Below, in pieces: positions 10,753 through 22,963 of a DNA stretch of 47,285 bases. The notes below the pieces were generated by a model. The model was given only the letters and a program-made list of their open reading frames with translations. It ran no database searches and was not told where the DNA came from. Both the position numbers and the translations under genes were made by a program. Source of the DNA: Nemertoderma westbladi (Eukaryota > Xenacoelomorpha > Nemertodermatida > Nemertodermatidae); contig JAUCBJ010009148.1 of the NCBI GenBank assembly GCA_032718475.1, forward strand, positions 1-47,285. Direction: 5' to 3'. Numbering within the stretch: the first letter of the stretch is position 1; every line of letters starts with the position of its first letter.

Positions 10753-13195
10753 GTTATGATAATGAGTTAAAATAAAATAAAATTGGGTCTGTGAATAAAA
10801 AGGTTTGACAATCATCTATACAGTACTTCAGATTAAAATCAAACAATCTATTAATTAATTAATTATACAATAAAATAAAATTGAATGGACAATACAAATG
10901 GAATAATTCTGATATTTTCACTGTTCAGGTTCCTGCAGACAAAAATAGAACAATCTCTATACAACAATCTCTATGCAGCAATCTGTATAAAATTCAAGAG
11001 ATTAGGAGAGGGTTGGGACATTTGGCATGTTTTTTGTCTAAAACGCTCATATCTTCCAATCTGTTTACTCATTTGTTTAATATGAATTCTCATTTTGTCC
11101 AGAATTTAATGGGCTATCTTTCAGTCATCGTTTGTACTGATTTTAAACAGATTTCGAAACGTTAGGTTCGATTTTGTCGACGGAGGTCAAACATGCCAAT
11201 TCTCCCAACACGTGGGGTCATTTGGCAGAGAGGACAGTGATATTTGGCATCCTATTTTAAACGCCATGTTCTATATACATTTACTACCTAATTTGCAAAT
11301 ATTTATCGTATATCGTATACTATAGTAACTACCAGCTGACAAGCTCCATTTACTTATTCTGTTAATCTTCTCAAAGTTTAACTTTTCGAGTAATTCAAAG
11401 AATTCCCCGGGCCGTTGATGGTCCCTTTACGTTGTTGTTTGCTGGAGGGTAGAGACAGGGGGGGAAACTCGACGTTTAACGATTAAGATTTATGATTAAA
11501 AGTTTATGGTTGGAATCCAATCGTGTAAAAAATAAAATATACAATAAATATTTAGTAACAATGTTTATGATATTTATAATTGTTCGTAGTGAAGCATAAC
11601 TAAACGGCAGTTCATTCTAAATCATCTAGTTTACATACCAAGTACATGAGTTATCAATATCGTAGGCCCACAGTTAGTCAGAGTAAAAATACCTCCAGAA
11701 GAAGTCTCTAAGTCTCGCCTTTATGCCAACCCTGACGAGAAATTAAACATGAAGGTAAAGCATTAGCTAGTAAATGTGCACGATACCAAAAGTTTAGTTC
11801 ACACCGAGAACCTTTCGTGGTATATTCAATTTGATTGTTAATATGCCTGTTTGTACGAGATGATGCAAGATCACTGGGTATGATCGATGCAGTATGAAGT
11901 TATACCGATGATTTATAATTTTTGAGAGTGAAATAAAGACCAGTGAACTGAATATATATAATATATATAGAGATATACTTATACTGTAGGTTAAATATTT
12001 AGATGGATTAATCTATTTATATATGATATGTTTGGATATACCAATATCAAATCCGATACAGTATGCGACGCTGAGCCGACTCGACTGATTTGAGAGCCGC
12101 TTAACAACATAAACCAATATTGGTTGATGAGTACCATTTTGGAGTTGGCCTTGCAGACACTGAAGTTGCAATAACTTTTAAGTGCGTGCATGATTGATTA
12201 CTTTTTCCCTAGAGAAAAAAAAGAAAAGTAAACTTTTGCTCCCGATTGTAGGGAATATTCGAGCGAAAAAGTACAATTTAAAAAATAAAATAACATTAAC
12301 CCCTTCCATTTCTCCATACCGGGTAAGAGGAATGGAGGAGTAACAACTAAAAGAACAGTACGGCACCTTCAATAGGGTATGGTAGTCGAACTGGCTGGAA
12401 TATCAAGTCATGGATAAATTAGGAAGATGAGCAAAGATGCAATGGATAGTACCGCAGGTGAGTGATGGGACTGGGACCCAATGTCAGATGATACAATCCC
12501 GGGGGGAGGTACTGTAGTACAGTAGCTTCCCAATGGAGATAATTTAAAGAAGTGATGCTTGCTTACATTATTGGGGGGGAAAAAAGCAATAAAATTGACT
12601 GTTTTTAAGACGGAATACATTATGGTAGGCAGCTGATGCACGCCTGGATGGTAGGAGTGGGGACTGGCGCACATAACCATGTTGTTTTCTTATAGGCCTA
12701 CAGTTTTTACCGTGCGGACCAAACATCTAGGCGTTAAGTGTAGAAACTTGGTAAGTTTTGATAGCGCTATAGCGCTCGAAGTAAAACGTTCTCCAAAATT
12801 AATACTGAAGTACAAATATTGAGCCAGACTTCAGAGAGAATAAGTGTGGCTTTTAGAAGACTGCACCTCAGGTATACTGAATAATGGTAGGCCTATACTG
12901 AAATTACGTCGTTGCCACAGCTACGAAGTAAACACTTCGATATTATTTATCCAACTTTATTCTAACGTATAAATTGGTAATTAAATACATATCTGTGGCA
13001 TTTATTTTATTTTATTTTATATTATATTATTACACTTATATTTTTAACACTTTACCGGTAGCTATACTTATTTTTTTAGCAATTATTTAAGAATTTTAAT
13101 TAAAATACTCGATATCAAATATCATATTGAATTTCCAATGATACTTAACATTTTGTATCGACACGTAAAAATGTAATGATCTTTTAGACTCTTTA
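10753..13195. other. Intergenic, no gene recognised
   Basis: Frames at 10881-11165 (plus) and 12408-12680 (minus) lack recognisable motifs and good context. Simple sequence occurs at about 11951-11975 (TATATA) and at 12990-13035 (TTTTA repeats, in the next tract). The words TTTGGCAT/ATGCCA recur around 11020-11250. Nothing else can be supported. Confidence 0.5.
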
Positions 13196-13199
13196 AGCC

Positions 13200-13430
13200 A
13201 GAGAATGCCAGGTCACACACTACTACCATGGGTGATCTTGCACTGCACAGTTAATCCAGTTATCCCGTTTCTCACTTAACCCGTCAAGGATGAAAACCTG
13301 GGTTGGGCTAGGCTATAGCATTTACAACAATATGCCCAAAGAGTGCAGCCCCATCTAGGGATCGAACCAGGGACTCCTGATTGGAATCACATGAATGTTA
13401 CAAGCGTTAGTGATTTAAAATAATAGCAAT
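13200..13430 (-). mobile_element. tRNA-derived SINE remnant
   Basis: On the minus strand a tRNA-like head contains a good polymerase III B box, GGTTCGATCCC (13368-13358), preceded by ATTCCAAT where an anticodon loop would lie. The A box is degraded. The body continues toward lower coordinates (GGGGCTGCACTC, then GGGCATATTG). The cloverleaf arms do not pair well, so it is not a functional tRNA. A second tRNA-like head with the same TTCCAA loop lies in the CaMK1 intron at 42930-43003. Confidence 0.55.
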
Positions 13431-14510
13431 CCGCATTTAAAACAGTAATAGTCTCTTAACATCATATTATAATGCAAAGATAATATAAATAAGTTATTAA
13501 AATGTAAAGAAAGTTTTAAAATTTTTTAATAAAGGTTATATAAGGGAAAACCTATGTAATATCAGCTGTGAGAAGTGTGAATCAATATTTTGATATCTAT
13601 ATTTGATATAACAAATTTAAAATTATCTATATTTCCACCACCAATTTGGAGAGTTTAAAGTATGAAATTTGCAATGGAGAACACATTATAACATTGTTAC
13701 TTATATTAGAGTACTACTGTATTGACGCAAGTCCCATCTCGGAGAATTAACAATGTTAATAATAAATTAAGGGAAAAGATCAGTTTTCGGTGTACGGCAT
13801 AATTTTCAAACCAAAACAATAAACTAACGACAATACAACAGGTTACAGTTTTATTTTTACTGTTAATCAATCAGCTGTCATTTTTCACAGGATAGTGATT
13901 ACTTTTGATTGTGTCCAGAGTACTAAGCCCCCCCCCCCCCCCCCCATCCCACAGCTGTTGTATGATTAGCGACCTTGCATTGTAGCTAGATTTCAACTCG
14001 TACGTAAATATTGCAGGTTCTTGAGCTGATCAGCCATATTCTCCGAAAGCCACCAGAATGAGCTGCTACAGTATAAAGCTAGCAACACAGCCGCTGCAAA
14101 GCGCTAATAGTGTTTCCAAAACTGCTGCAACCACATGCCTTTAGCTACAACAGGCCGTATCTCTATTCTAATGGTACGAACAGCTAATTCGAAAGCATTC
14201 CCTTAACGATGTGACTATATTTTGTGACAGATTGTAGCTAATGACGCGAAATATTACACTATACGCCCACTCTCCGCAATGGTGGCGGGTATGCCCGAAC
14301 AATTACGTTGCAATGCAACCTTTCAGACAATTTAATGATGTTTTGGTGTTACTCCTTCTGCAGACACTGCTTAATCATGTTCGTGTGTTGATGACATTTT
14401 TATTAACAATATAATATTTTGATTCTCGTTCAATTACGAATTAATGAACTTCTATCTAAAACGTAAGAGTTTCTTTGAAAGTTTAAGTAAAAGAGGGTAC
14501 AATTTAATTT
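13431..14510. other. AT-rich intergenic with a C18 tract
   Basis: No gene recognised. A pure C tract lies at 13928-13945. The region after it (13946-14400) has more balanced composition but short frames only. Confidence 0.5.
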
Positions 14511-14636
14511 CAAATGAAAAGGTTACTATTCAGCGTTAATGACCCGTTGTTTTTATAATATGTACTGTATAACACTAAATATAAACTAAATAATAACGTT
14601 GAAAAGCTATACTTTTCACACAATGAGGTAAATATT
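14511..14636. mobile_element. Fold-back MITE, copy 3 (diverged)
   Basis: TATTCAGCGTTAATGACCCG on the left, and on the minus strand from the right end TTTACCTCATTGTGTGAAAA then CAACGTTATTA, match the arms of the copy at 10603-10752. The GC-rich centre is replaced by an AT-rich one. It lies about 110 bp left of the piggyBac-like element. Confidence 0.5.
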
Positions 14637-14744
14637 TATTGGTTGAAGGAATGGAATACGGTACTAGATTAAAACGGAATCACATTTAATTGCCCCCTTG
14701 ATGCCACCAACATTATTTGATAATGTTGAAAAAATTGTAACTCC

Positions 14745-16177
14745 TTAACCCTATTACCACTGGGGGGGGGGGGGGGGGGGGGGGGGTGGGGAATCGCCCC
14801 ATTCCTAGTTTTTAGTTGCTGTAACTATGCAACCACATTACGTACTGGCCCAATTTTTGTTGAGAATTAGGCAAATTTAATGCCGCATCTTTTGCAAAAA
14901 ACGACGTTGCAATTGGATTTCTACTTTTCGATGTGGGTGCCACCTCAAAATTTGGTCTCCAGCACCAAATTTTTTGAAATTTTCGAATTTTACAAAGTCA
15001 TTCGTGATTTAGTAATTATTTATGTTTGGGCTATTTTTATTTATTTTTATTGGTTTGGATCACTCTGATGCTCTATACATGTATGTAAGTGTAGTGGTAC
15101 GTCACTTTTGGAGCACCAAAATTAGGGCGTGGCACTTTAAAATTTCAAAATTACTTTATTCGGAAAATTTACTAAAGTTTTGATTTCGAAGCATTTTTAT
15201 TGGTTCTCTGGAGCGCTGAATCGATTGAAAGTAATATAGAAGCCTCAAATCCTTGGTGTACGTAATTTTCGGTGCACCAAAATTAGGGCGTGGCACGTCA
15301 AATTTTGAAAAATATGAGATTCGGAAAATACACCAAAGTTTTGATTTGCAAAGCATTTTTATAGGTTTTCTGGAGCGCTGAATCGATTGAAAGTAATATA
15401 GAAGCCTCAAATCCTTGGTGTACGTAATTTTCGGTACACCAAAATTAGGGCGTGGCACTTCAAATTTTCAAAATTACTTTATTCGGAAAAAACACTAAAG
15501 TTTGGATTTCAAAAAATGGCTAACCTCTAAGTCTTCAGGTTTCTATACTACTTTCAATCGATTCAGCGGTCTAGAAAACCTATATAAATGCCTTAAAATT
15601 TCAATTTTGGTTTATTTTCCGAATCTCGTATTTTTCAAAATTTGAAGTGCCACGCCCTAATTTTGGCGCACCAAAAATGGCGAACCACTAAGTCTTCAGG
15701 CTTCTATATTACTTCAATCGATTCAGCGGCCCAGAAAACCTATAAAGATGCGTTGAAATAAAAAATTAGGGGCATTTTCTGAATATCTAATTTTTCAAAA
15801 TTTGAAGTGCACGAAAAATAGCATCCACGTCAATTTTTGGAAATGGAATATAATCACATTCGATTCAGCGTCTTGAAAAACCTACTAAATCTAGCCAACA
15901 CTGCAACACCATTAGTTTTTAGAAAACGAAAAATTTTGTAATTTTGTCCTGGGACTACTTTTATTTTTCATCAAAATTATGAGTCCCTGCTTATGAAATT
16001 TTAACTTTTTAAGGTTTGGTAGTGTCCATCTATAGTTGTTTCACCAACAGCCCCAATTTTGCAGGATTTCATTGGACGATTACAAAAATATAGAGGGAGG
16101 GCCAAATCACCCCCCCCCCCCCCCCCCCCCCCCCAGTGGTTCTAATGGTCAAAACACCCCAGTGGTAATAGGGTTAA
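14745..16177. mobile_element. piggyBac-like non-autonomous transposon with TTAA target sites
   Basis: The element runs 14749-16173 (1425 bp). It starts CCCTATTACCACTGGGG (14749-14765) and ends with the exact reverse complement (16157-16173). Both sides are flanked by TTAA (14745-14748 and 16174-16177), the target-site duplication typical of piggyBac, whose inverted repeats also begin CCC. The left repeat runs into a G25 tract (14762-14786). On the right, a C25 tract (16110-16134) lies inside a second CCAGTGGT copy, so the ends are near-symmetric. The interior has 161-bp direct repeats followed by inverted copies. The only frame of note (15156-15458 minus, 100 codons) is two repeat units translated; no DDD transposase is present. 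It must have moved using a transposase supplied from elsewhere. Confidence 0.8.
15105..15885. repeat. 161-bp direct repeats then inverted copies inside the piggyBac-like element
   Basis: The block CACCAAAATTAGGGCGTGGC occurs at about 15114, 15275 and 15436 (161-bp period). Its reverse complement GCCACGCCCTAATTTTGG appears at about 15648. Words around ATCGATTGAAAGTAATATAG in the direct half and CTTTCAATCGATTCAGCG in the other half confirm the inversion. Single strands of this region can fold on themselves. Confidence 0.7.
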
Positions 16178-16310
16178 CATACAATAGACACCATGGTGTT
16201 AGCTAGTCCTTCTATTAGAAGGAGCAAATGGTCCTCCCATGCCAAAATATTGATGTAACATATTCATAAACTGAGAGAGAATTTCCTCTAACCGAAGTGT
16301 CAATAACTAT

Positions 16311-16455
16311 TTTACATAATTGTGTGAAAAGTAGTAAATCTCTGCGTTATGACCCGAGTGTATTTATGTAGTGAGCGAGCGCACCAAGGGAGGTTTACAT
16401 CAATATTATAATGGTCATAAACACTGAAAGGGCCTTTATCACACGACTGTAATAT
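16311..16455. mobile_element. Fold-back MITE, copy 2, at the satellite's left edge
   Basis: TTTACATAATTGTGTG, then GCGTTATGACCCGAGTG, then TATTTATGTAGTGAGCGAGC and GGGAGGTTTACAT follow, in order, the minus-strand reading of the 10603-10752 copy, including its GC-rich centre. The right arm returns through CACTGAAAGGGCC to CACACGACTGTAATA. It lies about 60 bp left of the first satellite monomer and is duplicated with it at 22760-22904. Confidence 0.6.
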
Positions 16456-18622
16456 AAAATTTCAGCTAATTTGTATTGACGACAATATTTGAACAACATT
16501 GGTCTCAAGGGATACCACATGGTTCCGTCTTACTCTGGTATAACATGGTTCCGTCTAAATCTAGTATAACATGGTTCCGTCTTACTCTAGTATAACATGT
16601 TCCGTCTTACTCTAGTACCGTATAACATGGTTCCGTCTTACTCTAGAATAACATGGTTCCGTGTTACTCTGGTATAACATGGTTCCGTCTTAGACTAGTA
16701 TAACATGGTTCCGTCTTACTCTAGTATAACATGGTTCCGTATTACTCTAGTATAACATGGTTCCGTCTTACTCCAGTATAACATGGTTCCGTCTTACTCT
16801 GTATAACATGGTTCTGTCTTACTCTAGTATAACATGGTTCCGTCTTACTCTAGTATAACATGTTCCGTCTTACTCTGTATAACATGGTTCTGTCTTACTC
16901 TAGTATAACATGGTTCCGTCTTACTCTAGTATAACATGTTCCGTCTTACTCTAGTACCGTATAACATGGTTCCGTCTTACTCTAGAATAACATGGTTCCG
17001 TGTTACTCTGGTATAACATGGTTCCGTCTTAGACTAGTATAACATGGTTCTGTCTTACTCTAGTATAACATGGTTCCGTTCTAATTTAGTATAACATGGT
17101 TCCGTCTTACTCTTGTATAACATGGTTCCGTCTTACTCTAGTATAACATGGTTCCGTCTTACTCTAGTATAACATGGTTCCGTCTTACTCTAGTATAACA
17201 TGGCTCCGTCTTACTATAGTATAACATGGTTCTGTCTTACTCTAGTATAACATGGTTCCGTCTTACTACAGTATAACATGGTTCCGTCTTACTCTAGTAT
17301 AAGATGGTTCCGTTCTACTCTAGTATAACATGTTCCGTTTTACTCTAGTATAACATGGTTCTGTCTTACTCTAGTATAACATGATTCCGTCATACTCTAG
17401 TATAAAATGGTTCCGTTCTAATTTAGTATAACATGGTTCCGTCTTACTCTAGTATAACATGGTTCCGCCTTACTCTAGTAAAACATGGTTCCGTCTTACT
17501 CTAGTAAAACATGGTTCCGTCTTACTCTAGTATAACATGGTTCCGTTCTACTATAGTATAACACGGTTCCGTCTTACTCTGGTATAACATGGTTCCGTCT
17601 TACTCTGTATAACATGGTTCTGTCTTACTCTAGTATAACATGGTTCCGTTCTACTCTAGTAAAACATGGTTCCGTCATACTCTAGTATAACATGGTTCCG
17701 TCTTACTCTAGTATAACATGGTTCCGTCTTACTCCAGTATAACATGGTTCCGTCTTACTCTGTATAACATGGTTCTGTCTTACTCTAGTATAACATGGTT
17801 CCGTTCTACTCTAGTATAACATGGTTCTGTCTTACTCTAGTATAACATGGTTCCGTTCTAATTTAGTATAACATGGTTCCGTCTTACTCTAGTATAACAT
17901 GGTTCCGTCGTACTCTAGTATAACATGGCTCCGTCTTCCTCTGTATAACATGGTTCCGTCTTACTCTAGTAACATGGTTCCGTCTTAATCTAGTATAACA
18001 TGGTTCCGTTTTACTCTAGGATAACATGGTTCCGTTTTACTCTAGTATAACATGGTTCTGTCTTACTCTAGTATAACATGGTTCCGTCTTACTCTAGTAT
18101 AACATGGTTCTGTCTTACTATAGTATAACATGGTTCCGTCTTACTCTAGTAACATGGCTCCGTCTTCCTCTAGTATAACATGGTGCTGTCTTACTCTAGT
18201 ATAACATGGTTCTGTTTTACTCTAGTATAACATGGTTCCGTTTTACTGTACATAGTATAACATGGTTCTGTCTTACTCTAGTATAACATGGTTCCGTCTT
18301 ACTCTAGTATAACATGGTTCTGTCTTACTCTAGTATAACATGGTTTCGTCTTACTCTAGTATAACATGGTTCCGTCTTACTATAGTATAACATGGTTCCG
18401 TCTTAATATAGTATAACATGGTTCCGTTTTACTCTAGTATAACATGTTCCGTTTTACTCTAGTATAACATGGTTCTGTCTTAGTCTAGTATAACATAGTT
18501 CTGCCTTACTCTAGTATAACATGGTTCCGTCTTACTCTAGTATAACATGGTTCCGCCTTACTCTAGTATAACATGGTTCCGTCTTACTCTAGTATAACAT
18601 GGTTCCGCCTTACTCTAGTATA

Positions 18623-19920
18623 ACATGGTTCCGTCTTAGTCTAGTATAACATGGTTTCGTCTTACTATAGTATAACATGGTTCCGTCTTAATATAGTATA
18701 ACATGGTTCCGTTTTACTCTAGTATAACATGGTTCCGCCTTACTCTAGTATAACATGGTTCCGTCTTAGTCTAGTATAACATGGTTTCGTCTTACTATAG
18801 TATAACATGGTTCTGCCTTACTCTAGTATAACATGGTTCCGTCTTACTCTAGTATAACATGGTTCCGCCTTACTCTAGTATAACAGGGTTCCGTCTTAGT
18901 CTAGTATAACATGGTTTCGTCTTACTATAGTATAACATGGTTCCGTCTTAATATAGTATAACATGGTTCCGTTTTACTCTAGTATAACATGGTTCCGCCT
19001 TACTCTAGTATAACATGGTTCCGTCTTAGTCTAGTATAACATGGTTTCGTCTTACTATAGTATAACATAGTTCTGCCTTACTCTAGTATAACATGGTTCC
19101 GTCTTACTCTAGTATAACATGGTTCCGCCTTACTCTAGTATAACATGGTTCCGTCTTAGTCTAGTATAACATGGTTTCGTCTTACTATAGTATAACATGG
19201 TTCCGTCTTAATATAGTATAACATGGTTCCGTTTTACTCTAGTATAACATGGTTCCGCCTTACTCTAGTATAACATGGTTCCCCCTTACTCTAGTATAAC
19301 ATGGTTCCGTCTTACTCTAGTATAACATGGTTCCGCCTTACTCTAGTATAACATGGTTCCGTCTTACTCTAGTATAACATGGTTCCGCCTTACTCTAGTA
19401 TAACATGGTTCCGTCTTAGTCTAGTATAACATGGTTTCGTCTTACTATAGTATAACATGGTTCCGTCTTAATATAGTATAACATGGTTCCGTTTTACTCT
19501 AGTATAACATGGTTCCGCCTTACTCTAGTATAACATGGTTCCGTCTTAGTCTAGTATAACATGGTTTCGTCTTACTATAGTATAACATGGTTCTGCCTTA
19601 CTCTAGTATAACATGGTTCCGTCTTACTCTAGTATAACATGGTTCCGCCTTACTCTAGTATAACATGGTTCCGTCTTAGTCTAGTATAACATGGTTTCGT
19701 CTTACTATAGTATAACATGGTTCCGTCTTAATATAGTATAACATGGTTCCGTTTTACTCTAGTATAACATGGTTCCGCCTTACTCTAGTATAACATGGTT
19801 CCGTCTTAGTCTAGTATAACATGGTTTCGTCTTACTATAGTATAACATGGTTCCGTCTTAATATAGTATAACATGGTTCCGTTTTACTCTAGTATAACAT
19901 GGTTCCGCCTTACTCTAGTA
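18623..19920. repeat. Higher-order repeat of 5 and 10 monomers (130/260 bp)
   Basis: The variant carrying TTAGTCTAG starts at 18631, 18761, 18891, 19021, 19151, 19411, 19541, 19671 and 19801, in steps of 130 or 260 bp. The order is A (CCGTCTTAGTC), B (TTCGTCTTACTATA), C (CCGTCTTAATATA), D (CCGTTTTACTC), E (CCGCCTTACTC), often alternating with A, B, F (CTGCCTTACTC), G (CCGTCTTACTC), E. This is the organisation seen in centromere-type satellites, where multi-monomer blocks are amplified as units. The same block is at 25072-26370 (copy B) and, after the gap, at 27592-28520. Confidence 0.9.
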
Positions 19921-22314
19921 TAACATGGTTCCGTCTTACTCTAGTATAACATGGTTCCGTCTTACTCTAGTATAACATGGTTCCGCCTTACTCTAGTATA
20001 ACATGGTTCTGTCTTAGTCTAGTATAACATAGTTCTGCCTTACTCTAGTATAACATGGTTCCGTCTTACTCTAGTATAACATGGTTCCGCCTTACTCTAG
20101 TATAACATGGTTCTGTCTTACTCTAGTATAACATGGTTCCGTCTTACTCTAGTATAACATGGTTCCGTCTTACTCTAGTATAACATGGTTCCGCCTTACT
20201 CTAGTATAACATGGTTCCGTCTTACTCTAGTATAACATGGTTCCGTCTTACTCTAGTATAACATGGTTCCGTCTTACTCTAGTATAACATGGTTCCGTCT
20301 TACTCTAGTATAACATGGTTCCGCCTTACTCTAGTATAACATGGTTCCGTCTTACTCTAGTATAACATAGTTCTGCCTTACTCTAGTATAACATGGTTCC
20401 GTCTTACTCTAGTATAACATGGTTCCGCCTTACTCTAGTATAACATGGTTCCGTCTTACTCTAGTATAACATGGTTCCGTCTTACTCTAGTATAACATGG
20501 TTCCGTCTTACTCTAGTATAACATGGTTCCGTCTTACTCTAGTATAACATGGTTCCGCCTTACTCTAGTATAACATGGTTCCGTCTTACTCTAGTATAAC
20601 ATAGTTCTGCCTTACTCTAGTATAACATGGTTCCGTCTTACTCTAGTATAACATGGTTCCGCCTTACTCTAGTATAACATGGTTCCGTCTTACTCTAGTA
20701 TAACATGGTTCCGTCTTACTCTAGTATAACATGGTTCCGTCTTAATCTAGTATAACATGGTTCTGTCTTACTCCAGTATAACATGGTTCCGTCTTACTCT
20801 AGTATAACATGGTTTCGTCTTACTATAGTATAACATGGTTCCGTCTTACTCTAGTATAACATGGTTTCGTCTTACTATTGTATACCATGGTTCCGTCTTA
20901 CTCTAGTATAACATGGTTCCGCCTTACTCTAGTATAAAATGGTTCTGTCTCACTCTAGTATAACTTGGTTCCGTTTTGCTCTGGTATAACATGTTCCGTT
21001 TTACTCTAGTATAACATGGTTCCGCCTTACTCTAGTATAACATGGTTTCGTCTTACTATTGTATAACATGGTTCCGTCTTACTCTAGTATATCATGGTTC
21101 CGTTTTACTCTAGTATAACATGTTCCGCTTTACTGTATTATAAAATGGTTCTGTCTTACTCTAGTATAACATGGTTCCGTCTTACTCTAGTATAACATGG
21201 TTCCGTCTTACTCTAGTATAACATGGTTCCGTCTTACTCTAGTATAACATGGTTCTGTCTTACTCTAGTATAACATGGTTCCGTCTTACTATAGTATAAC
21301 ATGGTTCCGTTTTACTCTAGTATAACATGTTCCGTTTTACTCTAGTATAACATGGTTCTGTCTTAGTCTAGTATAACATGGTTCCGTCTTACTCTAGTAT
21401 AACATGGTTTCGTCTTACTATTGTATAACATGGTTCCGTCTTACTATAGTATAACATGGTTCCGTCTTACTCTAGTATAACATGGTTCCGTCTTACTCTA
21501 GTATAACATGGTTCCGTCTTACTCTAGTATAACATGGTTCCGTCTTACTCTAGTATAACATGGTTCCGCCTTACTCTAGTATAAAATGGTTCTGTCTCAC
21601 TCTAGTATAACTTGGTTCCGTTTTACTCTAGTATAACATGTTCCGTTTTACTCTAGTATAACATGGTTCCGCCTTACTCTAGTATAACATGGTTTCGTCT
21701 TACTATTGTATAACATGGTTCCGTCTTACTCTAGTATATCATGGTTCCGTTTTACTCTAGTATAACATGTTCCGTTTTACTGTATTATAAAATGGTTCTG
21801 TCTTACTCTAGTATAACATGGTTCCGTCTTACTCTAGTATAACATGGTTCCGTCTTACTCTAGTATAACATGGTTCCGTCTTACTCTAGTATAACATGGT
21901 TCTGTCTTACTCTAGTATAACATGGTTCCGTCTTACTATAGTATAACATGGTTCCGTTTTACTCTAGTATAACATGTTCCGTTTTACTCTAGTATAACAT
22001 GGTTCTGTCTTAGTCTAGTATAACATGGTTCCGTCTTACTCTAGTATAACATGGTTTCGTCTTACTATTGTATAACATGGTTCCGTCTTACTATAGTATA
22101 ACATGGTTCCGTCTTACTCTAGAAACATGGCTCCGTCTTACTCTAGTATAACATGGTTCCGTCTTACTCTAGTAACATGGCTCCGTCTTCCTCTAGTATA
22201 ACATGGTTCTGTCTTACTCTAGTATAACATGGTTTCGTCTTACTCTAGTATAACATGGTTCTGTCTTACTCTAGTATAACATGGTTCCGCCTTACTCTAG
22301 TATAACATGGTTCT

Positions 22315-22735
22315 GTCTAAATCTAGTATAACATGGTTCCGTCTTACTCTAGTATAACATGTTCCGTCTTACTCTAGTACCGTATAACATGGTTCCGTCT
22401 TACTCTAGAATAACATGGTTCCGTGTTACTCTGGTATAACATGGTTCCGTCTTAGACTAGTATAACATGGTTCCGTCTTACTCTAGTATAACATGGTTCC
22501 GTATTACTCTAGTATAACATGGTTCCGTCTTACTCCAGTATAACATGGTTCCGTCTTACTCTGTATAACATGGTTCTGTCTTACTCTAGTATAACATGGT
22601 TCCGTCTTACTCTAGTATAACATGTTCCGTCTTACTCTGTATAACATGGTTCTGTCTTACTCTAGTATAACATGGTTCCGTCTTACTCTAGTATAACATG
22701 TTCCGTCTTACTCTAGTACCGTATAACATGGTTCC
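22315..22735. repeat. 421-bp copy of the array's first monomers (offset 5762)
   Basis: 22315-22735 repeats 16553-16973, including the rare forms GTCTAAATC, TAGTACCGTATAAC, CTAGAATAAC and TTCCGTGTTAC. At its end, ATGGTTCC runs directly into TCTAACCGAAG of the non-satellite flank, with TTCC shared by both partners. Confidence 0.85.
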
Positions 22736-22963
22736 TCTAACCGAAGTGTCAATAACTATTTTACATAATTGTGTGAAAAGTAGTAAATCTCTGCGTTATG
22801 ACCCGAGTGTATTTATGTAGTGAGCGAGCGCACCAAGGGAGGTTTACATCAATATTATAATGGTCATAAACACTGAAAGGGCCTTTATCACACGACTGTA
22901 ATATAAAATTTCAGCTAATTTGTATTGACGACAATATTTGAACAACATTGGTCTCAAGGGATA
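22736..22963. mobile_element. Non-satellite island inside the satellite (second copy of flank and fold-back MITE)
   Basis: Identical to 16287-16514, including the fold-back MITE (22760-22904). Its left boundary is the TTCC microhomology junction at about 22732-22735. Its right boundary passes into satellite exactly as in the first copy. Confidence 0.8.

Larger units (their letters stand above)
16283..21042. repeat. Segmental duplication, copy A (offset 6449 bp to copy B)
   Basis: Sequence from 16283 onward recurs from 22732 with a constant offset of 6449 bp up to the assembly gap at 27492. The block includes the fold-back MITE and about 230 bp of non-satellite flank as well as the satellite. 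Private variants are shared at the exact offset: TAACAGGG at 18881/25330, CCCCC at 19281/25730 and TATACCATGG at 20881/27330. I saw no difference in the places compared. Confidence 0.85.
16515..22735. repeat. 26-bp satellite array, first part
   Basis: Head-to-tail monomers of 26 bp with core AACATGGTTCCGTCTTAC followed by TCTAGTAT. Variants are few and recurrent: TTCTGTC, TTTCGTC, TTCCGCC, TTCCGTTTT, TTAGTC, TTAATATAG, ACTATTG. Some monomers lose 1-4 nt (CTGTATAAC, TAGTAACATGG, ATGTTCCG) or gain CCG (TAGTACCGTATAAC). About 240 monomers lie here. Since 26 is not a multiple of 3 and each monomer holds TAG and TAA, no frame stays open on the plus strand; the minus strand is also closed. It starts abruptly after unique/MITE sequence. 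Confidence 0.97.

Noticed and set aside
10881-11165. 94-codon plus frame
   Set aside because: No recognisable motif; it overlaps another frame on the same strand and lies in low-complexity AT-rich DNA.
15156-15458. 100-codon minus-strand frame as a gene
   Set aside because: It is two translated copies of the 161-bp repeat inside the piggyBac-like element, with no transposase motif.
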